A DNA stretch of 64,000 nucleotides from Mumia xiangluensis (GTDB lineage: Bacteria > Actinomycetota > Actinomycetes > Propionibacteriales > Nocardioidaceae), in the NCBI RefSeq assembly GCF_010994095.1, contig NZ_WJYO01000005.1, forward strand, positions 124,001-188,000. The letters are read 5' to 3'. A program made the position numbers and the translations under genes. The number at the start of each line of letters is the position of its first letter. The stretch's first letter is position 1. Of the stretch, positions 1 to 8,870 are shown one piece after another. The notes beneath the pieces are model-generated. The model saw nothing but the letters and a program-made list of their open reading frames with translations. It was not told where the DNA came from and made no database searches.

Positions 1-1
1 C

Positions 2-1114
2 TCCGACGTCCTCGACGGGCTGGTCGTGCTGAAGGTCTTCGGGCGCTCGCGCAACCAGACGAAGGGCATCGCCGAGGTCGGGGAGCGCAACCGCCGCGAG
101 ACGATGGGGGCACTGCGGCTGGCGTTCTTGTCGTCGTTCGTGCTGGAGCTGGTCGCGTCGATCTCGGTCGCGCTGGTCGCGGTCTCGATCGGGCTGCGGC
201 TCGTCGAGGGCCACATGACGCTCATGACGGGACTGTTCGTGCTCGTCCTCGCCCCCGACGCGTACCTGCCGCTGCGCCAGGTCGGTGCCCACTTCCACGA
301 CTCGGCGGAGGGGCGTGCGGTCGCGGACGACGTGTACGCGATCCTCGACGCTCCCGCTGGTCGAGCGAGCCGCTTTCCCGCTGGTCGAGCGAGCGGCTTT
401 CCCGCTGGTCGAGCGAGCGGAGCGAGTCGAGACCACCCCACCCTCGCCGGAGCCACCATCACCCTCGAGGAGGTCTCCGTCTCCTATCCGGGCCGTACGA
501 CCCCCGCTCTCGCCGCGACGTCGCTGACCCTCGCCCCCGGGCAGGTCACCGCGCTCACCGGTCCTTCGGGATGCGGCAAGAGCACCCTCGTCGACGTGCT
601 GATGGGATTCGTTGCCCCGACCACCGGGCGCGTCGTCGTGCGCACGGCGGACGGCACGACGTACGACCTCGCGGACCTCGACCTCACGGCCTGGCGCGCG
701 GAGCTCGCGTGGGTCCCTCAGGTCCCGGGCGTGCTCGCAGGCACCGTGGCCGGCAACGTCCGCCTCGGCGCGCCGGACGCCTCGGACCGGGACGTCCTCG
801 CCGCGTTGAGGGACGCGGGCGCGCCGGACCTGCACCCGTGGCGCGACGTCCACGAGGGCGGCGCCAACCTGTCCGCGGGCGAGCGGCGGCGGCTCGCGGT
901 CGCCCGAGCGCTGCTCCGCGTACGCCGCGGCGGCGCTGCCGTGATGCTGCTCGACGAGCCGACCGCGGGGCTGGACCCGACGAGCGAGCAGCAAGTACGC
1001 CGTGCGCTGCGGGACGCGCGCGTGACCGTGCTCGTGGTGGCCCACCGCCGCGCGCTCGTCGCCGACGCGGACGCCGTCGTGCCCCTCCCCGCGCCGCTGG
1101 TGGTGGTCTCGTGA
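2..1114 (+). CDS. cydD: CydD-type ABC exporter half, C-terminal part (partial at window edge)
   Basis: The reading frame is already open at base 2, so the gene starts outside the window; about 370 C-terminal residues are present. The visible part holds the end of the transmembrane domain and a full ATPase domain with Walker A GPSGCGKST, signature LSAGERRR and Walker B VMLLDEPTAGLD. CydDC exports cysteine/glutathione and is needed for assembly of cytochrome bd oxidase. Its stop overlaps the GTG start of the next half-transporter by 4 bp, which is the classical cydD-cydC layout. An unusual feature is an in-frame, low-complexity insert (PAGRAS repeats) between the membrane and ATPase domains, encoded by a repeat at 353-434. 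cydAB itself is not in the window. Confidence 0.85.
   Translation, partial: SDVLDGLVVLKVFGRSRNQTKGIAEVGERNRRETMGALRLAFLSSFVLELVASISVALVAVSIGLRLVEGHMTLMTGLFVLVLAPDAYLPLRQVGAHFHDSAEGRAVADDVYAILDAPAGRASRFPAGRASGFPAGRASGASRDHPTLAGATITLEEVSVSYPGRTTPALAATSLTLAPGQVTALTGPSGCGKSTLVDVLMGFVAPTTGRVVVRTADGTTYDLADLDLTAWRAELAWVPQVPGVLAGTVAGNVRLGAPDASDRDVLAALRDAGAPDLHPWRDVHEGGANLSAGERRRLAVARALLRVRRGGAAVMLLDEPTAGLDPTSEQQVRRALRDARVTVLVVAHRRALVADADAVVPLPAPLVVVS
353..434 (+). repeat. Short repeat element inserted in frame inside cydD
   Basis: Two 24-bp tandem copies (353-376 and 377-400, one mismatch) are followed by a third copy (401-434) that continues into an imperfect dyad bounded by GGTCGAG and GAGTCGAGACC. 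The unit starts CCCGCTGGTCGAGCGAG. From memory, this GGTC...GACC palindrome is a very common dispersed intergenic repeat in Nocardioides-like actinobacteria. Here it lies in coding sequence, at the linker between membrane and ATPase domains, and adds about 27 residues without breaking the frame. Confidence 0.75.
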
Positions 1115-2739
1115 CCACCGCACGCAAGCGCCTCCTCGTCGGCGGACTCTTCGGAGTGCTGGCCAGCCTCGCCTCGATCGGGCTCCTGCTGGTCTCGGCG
1201 TGGCTGATCTCGCGCGCGGCGCAGCAGCCACCCGTCCTCTACCTGATGGTCGCCATCGTCGGTGTCCGCGCACTCGGGATCGGCCGTGCGGCCCTGCGCT
1301 ACGTCGAGCGTCTGCTGACCCACGACGGCGCGCTTCGCGTCGGCACCGACCTCCGGATCGCCGTCTACTCCCGGCTCGAGCGCCTTTCGCCGGCCACTCT
1401 CGCGGCGGGACGCCGGGGGGAGCGGATCGCGCGCATCGCGTCCGACGTCGAGGCGCTCCAGGACCGCCTCGTCCGCGTGACCGTGCCTCGTGCGATCACG
1501 GCGGTGTCCGCGGCCGTCGTCGTCGGGCTGGTTCTCGCCGTGTTCCCGCTGGGCGGTGTCGTCCTCGCGGTGAGCGTCGCTGTCGCGTGGATCGGTGTCG
1601 TCCTCGCCGTACGGATCGGCGGTACGCGGGCGAGCGCCGCGACCGCCGAGCTGCGCGGCCGGCTCGCTGCGGAGGTGTCGGAGGCGGTGCTGTCGTCGCG
1701 CGACCTCGTTGCGTACGGCGCGGGCGAGGCAGCAGCCGGCGATCTCGCCCGGACGGGCGCCGCGCTCGCGGCGGCCGAGCGCCGCACAGCGTTCCTGGAC
1801 GGCCTCGGCATCCTCGTCGTACGGCTGTGCCTCGGTGCCGCGACCTGCGTGATCGCGGTGGCCGGGGTCGCCGCGGTCGCGGACGGCACTCTGGGACCGG
1901 TGCTGCTGGCCGTTGTCGTGCTCGCGCCCGTCGCACTCGCCGAGCCCCTCGAGGGTCTGAGTGCGGTCGAGCAGCAGGATCAGCGATCGGCGGCCTCGCG
2001 CCGCCGCGTGGACGAGCTCGTCACGGCTGACGGCGACGTCGTGGACCCGGCCGTCCCAGCCCCCGACCCGGCCGGCTTCGAGCTGCGCCTCCGCGACGTG
2101 GCCCTTGGCTGGGGGGAGGGGCCCGCCCTCGTACGGGGTTTGGACCTGGACCTCCCCGAGGGCGCGGTGGTCGCGGTCGCCGGGCCGAGCGGTTCAGGGA
2201 AGTCCACGCTCGCCGCAGTCCTCCTCCGGCTCGCGGCACCGCAAGCGGGCACGATCACGCTCGGGGGCACGCCGATCGACGCGCTGACCGGCGAGCAGGT
2301 CCGCCGAGTCGTGGCCACGCTGCGCCAGGACGAGCACGTGTTCGACACGACGATCCGCGAGAACCTCCGGATCGCCGACCCTGACGCCGACGACGTGACG
2401 CTGCACGCTGCCCTCGCCGGCGCCGGCCTCGCGGCGTTCGTCGCCGGGCTGCCGGACGGGCTCGACACCGAGGTCGGTGAGAACGGCAGCCGCCTGTCCG
2501 GAGGGGAGCGGCAGCGGCTCGGGCTGGCGCGGCTGCTGCTCGGCCAGCACCGCGTCCTGATCCTGGACGAGCCGACCGAGCACCTCGACGCCGCCACGGC
2601 CGAGGCGCTCCTGAGGGACCTCGTCGAGCTCGCGCCGTACCGGTCGATCCTCCTGGTCAGCCACGACGAGCGCGCCCTCGCGGCCGCGTCGACCGTCGTT
2701 CGCCTCGATGGGGCGACTAGGATCGTGGATCGTGTCTGA
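1111..2739 (+). CDS. cydC: CydC-type ABC exporter half
   Basis: 542 residues from a GTG start that overlaps the cydD stop (GTGA). The N-terminal half is an ABC exporter membrane domain starting with two closely spaced hydrophobic segments (about residues 8-45). The C-terminal half is an ATPase with Walker A GPSGSGKST, signature LSGGERQRL and Walker B LILDEPTEHLD. It forms the heterodimeric thiol exporter with the upstream CydD and supports cytochrome bd maturation. The full length and the pairing with cydD make the call firm. Its last 8 bp overlap the proposed GTG start of ftsY. Confidence 0.88.
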   Translation: MTTARKRLLVGGLFGVLASLASIGLLLVSAWLISRAAQQPPVLYLMVAIVGVRALGIGRAALRYVERLLTHDGALRVGTDLRIAVYSRLERLSPATLAAGRRGERIARIASDVEALQDRLVRVTVPRAITAVSAAVVVGLVLAVFPLGGVVLAVSVAVAWIGVVLAVRIGGTRASAATAELRGRLAAEVSEAVLSSRDLVAYGAGEAAAGDLARTGAALAAAERRTAFLDGLGILVVRLCLGAATCVIAVAGVAAVADGTLGPVLLAVVVLAPVALAEPLEGLSAVEQQDQRSAASRRRVDELVTADGDVVDPAVPAPDPAGFELRLRDVALGWGEGPALVRGLDLDLPEGAVVAVAGPSGSGKSTLAAVLLRLAAPQAGTITLGGTPIDALTGEQVRRVVATLRQDEHVFDTTIRENLRIADPDADDVTLHAALAGAGLAAFVAGLPDGLDTEVGENGSRLSGGERQRLGLARLLLGQHRVLILDEPTEHLDAATAEALLRDLVELAPYRSILLVSHDERALAAASTVVRLDGATRIVDRV

Positions 2740-3958
2740 CACCACGCTCTTCCTCTTCGTCGCCCTGGTCGTCGCCATCCTCGTGATCGGCGTCGCCGTG
2801 GCCCTCGTCATCGGCTCCCGAGGCAGGGCGCTGCCCCCTGCCGACACGGTCGATCGGCGGCTCGACGACCTCCGGGAGCATCCCGAGGCCGAGCCGACCC
2901 CGACCGGAGACGGGCTCGAGCCCGCGCTGCCCGAGCCCGGTGAGATCGACGAGGCCGACACCGACAACGTCGAGCCTCCGGCCGAGGGCGACCTGGCCGT
3001 GGACGACGTCACGACCGCTCCCGAGGTCGAGCAGCCCGCTCCGACCGCGGGCCGCCTGGTCCGCCTCCGCGAGCGCCTCTCACGGTCTCAGTCGTCGCTC
3101 GGCAAGGGCCTCCTGGCCCTGCTCGGCCGCGACCGGCTCGACGAGGACACCTGGGAGGAGATCGAGGACACCCTCCTTGCCGCCGACGTCGGTGTGACGC
3201 CGACCCAGGAGCTCGTCGAGACGCTCCGCACCCGGATCAAGGTCGAGGGCGTCGTCGAGCCCGACCGCGCCAAAGCCATCCTGCGCGAGGAGCTCATCGC
3301 GCAGATCGACCCGTCGTACGACCGCTCGATCGCAGCGACCGGCGCGGAGGGCGCGCCCGGTGTCGTCCTGGTCGTCGGCGTCAACGGCACCGGCAAGACG
3401 ACCACGGTCGGCCGGTTGGCCCGCGTGCTCGTCGCCGACGGGGACACGGTCCTGCTCGGCGCAGCCGACACGTTCCGCGCCGCCGCTGCCGACCAGCTCC
3501 AGACCTGGGGCGAGCGCGTCGGGGTCCCGACCGTACGTGGCCCCGAGGGCGGCGACCCGGCCTCGATCGCGTTCGACGCGGTGAAGACCGGCAAGGAGGG
3601 CGGCTACGACACCGTTGTCGTCGACACCGCTGGCCGGCTGCACACCAAGGCCGGCCTCATGGACGAGCTCGGCAAGGTCAAGCGCGTCATCGAGAAGCAG
3701 GCACCCGTCACCGAGGTGCTGCTGGTCATCGACGCGACCACCGGCCAGAACGGACTGACACAGGCGCGCGTGTTCGCCGAGGTCGTCGACGTCACGGGCA
3801 TCGTGCTCACCAAGCTCGACGGGACGGCCAAGGGCGGCATCGTCATCGCCGTCCAGCGCGAGCTCGGCGTCCCGGTGAAGCTCGTGGGGCTCGGCGAGGG
3901 TGCGGACGACCTGGCGCCGTTCGACCCCGAGGGCTTCGTGGACGCACTGCTGGCCTGA
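2732..3958 (+). CDS. ftsY: Signal recognition particle receptor FtsY
   Basis: 408 residues from GTG 2732, which places a single transmembrane helix (about residues 6-28) at the very N-terminus, as in actinobacterial FtsY. An in-frame ATG at 2708 would lie inside cydC and add eight residues before the helix, so I prefer the GTG. An acidic, proline-rich linker (about 45-115) precedes the NG domain, which has the SRP-GTPase motifs GVNGTGKTTT, DTAGR and TKLDGTAKGG. FtsY docks ribosome-bound SRP at the membrane. Its partner ffh is 11.5 kb downstream. Confidence 0.93.
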   Translation: MSDTTLFLFVALVVAILVIGVAVALVIGSRGRALPPADTVDRRLDDLREHPEAEPTPTGDGLEPALPEPGEIDEADTDNVEPPAEGDLAVDDVTTAPEVEQPAPTAGRLVRLRERLSRSQSSLGKGLLALLGRDRLDEDTWEEIEDTLLAADVGVTPTQELVETLRTRIKVEGVVEPDRAKAILREELIAQIDPSYDRSIAATGAEGAPGVVLVVGVNGTGKTTTVGRLARVLVADGDTVLLGAADTFRAAAADQLQTWGERVGVPTVRGPEGGDPASIAFDAVKTGKEGGYDTVVVDTAGRLHTKAGLMDELGKVKRVIEKQAPVTEVLLVIDATTGQNGLTQARVFAEVVDVTGIVLTKLDGTAKGGIVIAVQRELGVPVKLVGLGEGADDLAPFDPEGFVDALLA

Positions 3959-3976
3959 CCGACGGAGGAGGGGGCG

Positions 3977-5221
3977 ATGGTGGACGAGTGCGCGGGAGTC
4001 GTCGACTGGCGGACGACGGGGCTGTGGATGCCCGAGGGGGAGACGTCCGACGACGTCCTCGCATCGAGCGGGGCGTCCCTGTTCGACGGCACGTTCACCT
4101 GGCCGGTCATGGTGCTGCGCCGGACCGCGCTCGAGCGCAACGTGGCGACCATGGCGGCGTACTGTGCCCGGCACGGCCTCGCCTTCGCGCCGCACGGCAA
4201 GACCACGATGGCTCCGGTGCTGTTCGACGCCCAGCTCGCGGCCGGCGCGTGGGGGATCACCGTGGCGACGGCCAACCAGCTGCTCGCCGCACGGCGCATG
4301 GGAGTGCGGCGCATCCTCGTCGCCAACGAGCTGCTCGACACCGGCGTGCTCACCTGGCTCGCTCGCGAGCTCGACACCGATCCTGATCTCGAGGTCCTCT
4401 TCTACGTCGACTCCGTGCAGGGCATCGCCGCCGCCGGCTCCGCGTACGCCGCCGCCGGAGGGGTGCGTCCGCTCTCCGTCCTCGTGGAGGTCGGGCACGA
4501 CGGTGGCCGGACGGGCGTACGGACGGTGGCCGGCGCTGTCGACCTCGCTCGGCGCGTCACCGAGACCTCCGGCGTCCGGCTCGCTGGTGCGGCGGGCTAC
4601 GAAGGCGGGCTGACGTCCGTCGAGGAAGCACGGTCCTTCCTCGAGACACTCCGTGAGGCGACCTCCCAGATGCCCTTCGACACCGGCACGCGGCCGATCG
4701 TGTCCGCCGGCGGCAGCGCATACTTCGACGTGGTCGTCGACGTCCTCACCCACGGGTGGCCCGGCCCCCGGCCAGAGGTGGTGCTGCGGAGCGGGGCGTA
4801 CGTCTCGCACGACGACGGGGTCTACCGCACGAAGACGCCGTTCAACCGCGTCCCGGACGAGGGCGGCCTCGACGCCGCTCTGGAGGTGTGGGCCCAGGTG
4901 ACGTCGACGCCGGAGCCCGGGCTCGCGATCGTCGGGCTCGGCAAGCGCGAGGCGCCGTACGACGAAGGGCTCGCCGTCCCTCGAGGCGTACGGCGTGCAG
5001 GCTCGACGGTGGTCGAGCCCGCCCCGGAGGGCCTCGTGCTCGCCCGCATCAACGACCACCACGGCTATCTCGACGTGCCGGCGGACATGGAGCCGCTCAT
5101 TCCCGGCGACCTTGTCTCCTTCGGGATCTCGCACCCGTGCACGGCCTTCGACCGGTGGCGCGTGATCGCGGTGCTGGAGGACGACGACACCGTGTCCGGC
5201 ATCGTCCGCACCTACTTCTGA
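3977..5221 (+). CDS. PLP-dependent D-threonine aldolase / D-serine dehydratase-like protein
   Basis: 414 residues. The N-terminal alanine-racemase-type barrel carries the PLP lysine in HGKTT (about residue 74). The C-terminal domain ends with HPCTAF, the His-x-Cys pair that binds the divalent metal in D-threonine aldolases and eukaryotic-type D-serine dehydratases. The enzyme should cleave or deaminate a D-3-hydroxy amino acid in the cytoplasm. The genes downstream (RidA for reactive enamines, D-aminoacylase to release D-amino acids) support a role in D-amino-acid use. The exact substrate cannot be read from the sequence. The start is ATG 3977, with GGAGGAGG upstream. Confidence 0.8.
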   Translation: MVDECAGVVDWRTTGLWMPEGETSDDVLASSGASLFDGTFTWPVMVLRRTALERNVATMAAYCARHGLAFAPHGKTTMAPVLFDAQLAAGAWGITVATANQLLAARRMGVRRILVANELLDTGVLTWLARELDTDPDLEVLFYVDSVQGIAAAGSAYAAAGGVRPLSVLVEVGHDGGRTGVRTVAGAVDLARRVTETSGVRLAGAAGYEGGLTSVEEARSFLETLREATSQMPFDTGTRPIVSAGGSAYFDVVVDVLTHGWPGPRPEVVLRSGAYVSHDDGVYRTKTPFNRVPDEGGLDAALEVWAQVTSTPEPGLAIVGLGKREAPYDEGLAVPRGVRRAGSTVVEPAPEGLVLARINDHHGYLDVPADMEPLIPGDLVSFGISHPCTAFDRWRVIAVLEDDDTVSGIVRTYF

Positions 5222-5288
5222 GGGCCTCGGACCCCGAGCGGGGAGGTTCTGAGCGCCGAGGCGGCCGCGATGTGGATACGTTGCGTCT

Positions 5289-5669
5289 ATGAACACTCGT
5301 GAACCTGTCAGCACCGAGAACGCACCTCGCCCCGCCGGCGCCTACAACCAGGCGATCGTGGCAGGAGGGTTCGTGTACACCGCCGGGTTCGGCCCGCACG
5401 ACCCCGCGACCGGCGAGCTCCCCTCGGGGATCGAGGCCCAGACGGTCCAGACGATCAAGAACCTCGAGGCCGCGCTCGTCGCCGCGGGGAGCGGGCTCGA
5501 CCTGCTGGTGAAGACCACGGTGCACCTGGCCGATCTCGCGGACTGGGCGGCGTTCGACGTCGCGTACGGTGCAGCGCTGCCGACGCCGCACCCCGTCCGT
5601 ACGACGGTCGGGTCGCAGCTGTCCGGCATCCTCGTCGAGATCGACGGCGTCGCCCTGCTGAGGTCCTGA
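5289..5669 (+). CDS. RidA family enamine/imine deaminase
   Basis: 126 residues, the usual length for RidA/YjgF. It starts with the typical NAPRPAGAYNQAI segment, followed by the hydrophobic strand YTAGFGPHD. A conserved arginine lies in HPVRTTV near the C-terminus; this residue binds the carboxylate of the enamine substrate. RidA proteins hydrolyse 2-aminoacrylate-type intermediates released by PLP enzymes, which fits the D-serine dehydratase-like gene 67 bp upstream. Its stop shares one base with the ATG of the next gene, so it belongs to the 4-8.9 kb operon. Confidence 0.88.
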   Translation: MNTREPVSTENAPRPAGAYNQAIVAGGFVYTAGFGPHDPATGELPSGIEAQTVQTIKNLEAALVAAGSGLDLLVKTTVHLADLADWAAFDVAYGAALPTPHPVRTTVGSQLSGILVEIDGVALLRS

Positions 5670-6331
5670 TGGCCAGGATCCCGCTGCCCGAACCGACCCG
5701 GACGTCGCGGATCGTGGCGGTGCTGCGGGCACGCCGCGGCGAGCACGTCGTCTCCGCAGCGGAGACCCTCGCCGAGAACGGGGTCGTCAGCGTGGAGGTG
5801 ACGCTGGGGACGCCGGGCGCGCTGGAGGCGGTCGAGACACTGCGTGAACGGCTCCCGCGCGGCTGCGACGTGGGCGTCGGCACGGTGCTGACGCGCGACG
5901 ACGCCCTGCGCGCGGCCGATGTCGGGGTCGACTACGCCATCACCCCGACGGTGGTGCCGGAGGTCGTCGAGACCTTCCGCGACGCCGGGGTGCCAGTGAT
6001 CCCCGGAGCGCTGACGCCGACCGAGATCAGCCTGGCCTGGGAGCTCGGCGCGAGCGCCGTCAAGGTGTTCCCCGCCTCCCTGGTGGGTGTCTCCTACGTC
6101 GGCCAGCTGCAGGGTCCGCTGCCGCACGTCGCGCTGATCCCCTCCGGCGGGGTTGCGATCGCCGACGCCCGGTCGTGGCTGGACGCCGGCTGCGTGGCGG
6201 TGAGCCTGGGTGGTCCGCTGCTCGGGGACGCGCTCGACGGCGGCGACCTCGAGGCACTCGGCGCACGCGCCCGTACGCTCGTCTCCGCGGTGTCGACCGC
6301 TGCAGCGTACGAGGAGCGGATCCGTGCCTGA
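5669..6331 (+). CDS. KDPG/KHG-type aldolase (2-dehydro-3-deoxy-6-phosphogluconate aldolase family)
   Basis: 220 residues, the family length. The Schiff-base lysine lies in AVKVFPAS (about residue 132), the acid/base glutamate in VSVEVTLGTPGA and the phosphate-binding loop in IPSGGV. The family splits 2-keto-3-deoxy-6-phosphogluconate into pyruvate and glyceraldehyde 3-phosphate, or cleaves 4-hydroxy-2-oxoglutarate. A KDG-type kinase follows with 8 bp overlap, which argues for the phosphorylated KDG route. The gene starts at the ATG that overlaps the ridA stop. Confidence 0.85.
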   Translation: MARIPLPEPTRTSRIVAVLRARRGEHVVSAAETLAENGVVSVEVTLGTPGALEAVETLRERLPRGCDVGVGTVLTRDDALRAADVGVDYAITPTVVPEVVETFRDAGVPVIPGALTPTEISLAWELGASAVKVFPASLVGVSYVGQLQGPLPHVALIPSGGVAIADARSWLDAGCVAVSLGGPLLGDALDGGDLEALGARARTLVSAVSTAAAYEERIRA

Positions 6332-7277
6332 GGGCGTCGTCACGCTCGGGGAGTCGATGGGGTTGCTCGTCACGCGCGGCGCAGGTCCCCTCGCGCGCGG
6401 CGCACAGCTGACCCTGAGCGTGGCGGGCGCCGAGAGCAACGTCGCGGTCGCCCTGGCTCGGCTCGGCGTCCCGGTGACGTGGATCGGCCGGCTCGGCACC
6501 GACGCGGTCGGCGACGTGGTGCGACGCGAGCTCGGTGCCGAGGGTGTGGACCTTGCCGTCGTCCGCGACCCGGACGCACCCACCGGCCTCCTGATCAAGG
6601 AGCGCCGGTCAGCGACGTCGACCCGGGTCCACTACCACCGGTCGGGGAGCGCCGGGTCGCGGCTGGAGCCAGCGGACGTCCCGGTCGACGCCGTCGCCGG
6701 AGCCGGCATCCTGCACGTCACGGGCATCACGCCTGCACTGTCGGCGACGGCCGCGTCCGCCGTCGAGCGCGCTGTCGACGTGGCGAAGGCGGCCGGCGTG
6801 CTCATCTCGTTCGACGTCAACCACCGCAGCAAGCTGTGGGGGAGCAAGGCGGCTGCCGCAGCGCTCGCCCCGCTGCTCGCACGCAGCGACGTCGTGTTCG
6901 CCGGCCTCGACGAGGCCGCCCTCTTCGTCGACGTGGACCCCGACGCAGACCCGGCGGAGACAGCACGCGCGCTGGCGCGCCTCGGGCCTGCCCAGGCCGT
7001 CGTGAAGCTGGGGTCGCGGGGGTGCGTCGCGGTCGTGGACGACGCGGTGCACCGCCAGGAGGCGATGAGCGTCCACGTCGTCGACCCGGTCGGCGCGGGC
7101 GACGCCTTCGTCGGCGGCTACCTCGCGGGACTGGTCGCCGGCGACGAGCCTGCGGCACGGCTCGAGCTCGCGGTGACCCTCGGCGCGTACGCCTGCACGG
7201 TCGACGGCGACTGGGAGGGCCTCCCGTTCCGCGCCGACCTGGCCGCCGCGACCGACCCGGAGCACGTCGACCGATGA
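6324..7277 (+). CDS. PfkB-family sugar kinase, probably 2-keto-3-deoxygluconate kinase
   Basis: 317 residues from GTG 6324, which overlaps the aldolase gene by 8 bp and starts directly with VTLGESMG, the normal family N-terminus. The PfkB signature VDPVGAGDAFVGGYLAG, with its catalytic aspartate, is near residue 265, and the N-terminal AGAESNVAVALARLG matches the family sugar-binding motif. Pairing with a KDPG-type aldolase suggests KDG phosphorylation. Other 2-keto sugar acids are possible. Confidence 0.8.
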   Translation: MPEGVVTLGESMGLLVTRGAGPLARGAQLTLSVAGAESNVAVALARLGVPVTWIGRLGTDAVGDVVRRELGAEGVDLAVVRDPDAPTGLLIKERRSATSTRVHYHRSGSAGSRLEPADVPVDAVAGAGILHVTGITPALSATAASAVERAVDVAKAAGVLISFDVNHRSKLWGSKAAAAALAPLLARSDVVFAGLDEAALFVDVDPDADPAETARALARLGPAQAVVKLGSRGCVAVVDDAVHRQEAMSVHVVDPVGAGDAFVGGYLAGLVAGDEPAARLELAVTLGAYACTVDGDWEGLPFRADLAAATDPEHVDR

Positions 7278-8869
7278 CGGTGCTGCTGCGCGGCGGGACC
7301 GTCATCGACGGCACGGGGGCTCCGCCGCAGCGCGCCGACGTCCTGGTCGCCGCAGGCCGGATCGCCGCCGTCGGCCCCGCGCTCGCGGCGCCCGTCGGCT
7401 GCGTGGTCGAGGACGTGCAGGGTCGAGAGATCGTCCCTGGCTTCGTCGACACGCACGCTCACGACGACCTCGCGATCCTCGACGACCAGGGCTGTGTGCC
7501 GAAGCTGCGGCAGGGCGTGACGACCGTCGTCGTCGGCAACTGCGGGCACGGCTGCGCCCCGACGACACCCGGGTCCGGCCTCGGGGAGATGTTCGCGCCG
7601 GTGCTCGGAGGCGAGCGTACGGACCTGTCGTTCGACTCGGTCCGCGCCTACGCCGAGACGGTCGCCGCCGCACCGCGGACGGTCAACGCCGCGGTCCTCG
7701 CCGCGCACGCTGCCCTCCGGGTCGCGGCGATGGGGCCCGAGGCGCGCGCAGCGAGCGCCCGCGAGGTCGACGCCATGTGCGGGCAGCTCCACGACGCGAT
7801 GGAGGCGGGAGCGGCGGGGTTGTCGCTCGGGCTGCTCTACGCGCCCGGCAACGCGGCCGGTCGCTCCGAGCTGGAGGAGCTGGCGCGAGTCGTCGCCGCC
7901 CACGACGGCGTGCTCGCCGCCCACGTCCGCAACGAGGGCGACCACGTGCTCGCCTCGATCGACGAGGTGGTGGCGCTGGGAGCGGAGACGGGCTGCGCGA
8001 TCCATCTCAGCCACCTCAAGGTGACGGGTCCACGCAACGCCGGGTCGATGCCGAGGATCCTGGACCGCCTCGACGCGCACCGGGCCTCGGGGATCGACGT
8101 CACGGCAGACGTCTACCCGTACGCCGCGGGGAGCACCACCACCTCGACCCTGCTCCCGTCCTGGGCGCTCCGCGACGGCATGGCCTCGGTACGGCGCGCC
8201 GTCCGCGATCCCGGGGCCCACCGCCGGCTCGCCGCCGAGCTTGCTCGTCCCTGGGAGGGGGCCGGGCTCGAGAACACGCTGCTCGCGATCGGCCCGTCCA
8301 ACGCCCTGCTCGCCGGGTTCTCGAGCTCGTCGAGCTCCGCGTACGAGGGACGCACGCTGGCCGAGATCGCCGCCGCGCGGGAACAGGACCCGTACGCGTG
8401 CCTGGTCGACCTGCTCGCGGAGGAGGGCGGGTCGTTGACCGCCGTCCTGTTCCACACCGATCCCGAGGGCGTCGGCCAGGCACTCTCGTGGCCGCACAGC
8501 ATGGTCGGGTCCGACGGGCTCCCGAACCGCAGCGGCTACGTCCACCCGCGCCTGTACGGGACGTTCGTCCGCGTCCTGACCGAGTACGCCGGGGCGTCAG
8601 GCCCGCTCTCGCGCGCGGAGGCGGTGCACAGGATGACGGGCCTGTCGGCGCGGCGGTTCGGGCTCCGCGGGCGAGGCACGGTCGAGCCGGGAAGCGTCGC
8701 CGACCTCGTGGTGCTCGATCCCGTGGCGCTCGAGGACCGCGCCACCTTCGCCGAGCCGCGCCGCCACCCGGGAGGCGTCGAGCGCGTCCTCGTCGGGGGC
8801 GAGGTGGCGTGGCGTCTGGGCCAGGACGTGCCCGAGAGCCGCGGCACGTACGTCCCGACCCTCTCCTAA
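7274..8869 (+). CDS. N-acyl-D-amino-acid deacylase (D-aminoacylase)
   Basis: 531 residues from ATG 7274, overlapping the kinase stop. This is an amidohydrolase-superfamily enzyme with the N-terminal small beta domain (LLRGGTVIDGTGA), the metal-binding FVDTHAHDD, the conserved VVVGNCGHGCAP, and HLSHLKVTG further on. The family removes the acyl group from N-acyl-D-amino acids. It is the last gene of the D-amino-acid operon and its product could feed the D-threonine/D-serine-type enzyme upstream. The order deacylase, PLP enzyme, RidA, KDG aldolase and kinase recurs in actinobacteria from memory. Inverted 21-bp repeats follow the stop. Confidence 0.85.
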   Translation: MTVLLRGGTVIDGTGAPPQRADVLVAAGRIAAVGPALAAPVGCVVEDVQGREIVPGFVDTHAHDDLAILDDQGCVPKLRQGVTTVVVGNCGHGCAPTTPGSGLGEMFAPVLGGERTDLSFDSVRAYAETVAAAPRTVNAAVLAAHAALRVAAMGPEARAASAREVDAMCGQLHDAMEAGAAGLSLGLLYAPGNAAGRSELEELARVVAAHDGVLAAHVRNEGDHVLASIDEVVALGAETGCAIHLSHLKVTGPRNAGSMPRILDRLDAHRASGIDVTADVYPYAAGSTTTSTLLPSWALRDGMASVRRAVRDPGAHRRLAAELARPWEGAGLENTLLAIGPSNALLAGFSSSSSSAYEGRTLAEIAAAREQDPYACLVDLLAEEGGSLTAVLFHTDPEGVGQALSWPHSMVGSDGLPNRSGYVHPRLYGTFVRVLTEYAGASGPLSRAEAVHRMTGLSARRFGLRGRGTVEPGSVADLVVLDPVALEDRATFAEPRRHPGGVERVLVGGEVAWRLGQDVPESRGTYVPTLS

Positions 8870-8870
8870 C

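Noticed and set aside
2708-2731. ATG 2708 as ftsY start
   Set aside because: It lies deeper in cydC, adds eight atypical residues before the membrane helix and has no better ribosome site than GTG 2732.
3080-5314. Long open frames opposite real genes, for example 744 codons on the minus strand here and about 1029 codons at 49605-52694
   Set aside because: They mirror the third-position GC bias of ftsY, the PLP enzyme and the permease fusion. They have low-complexity His/Arg/Asp composition and no known domains.
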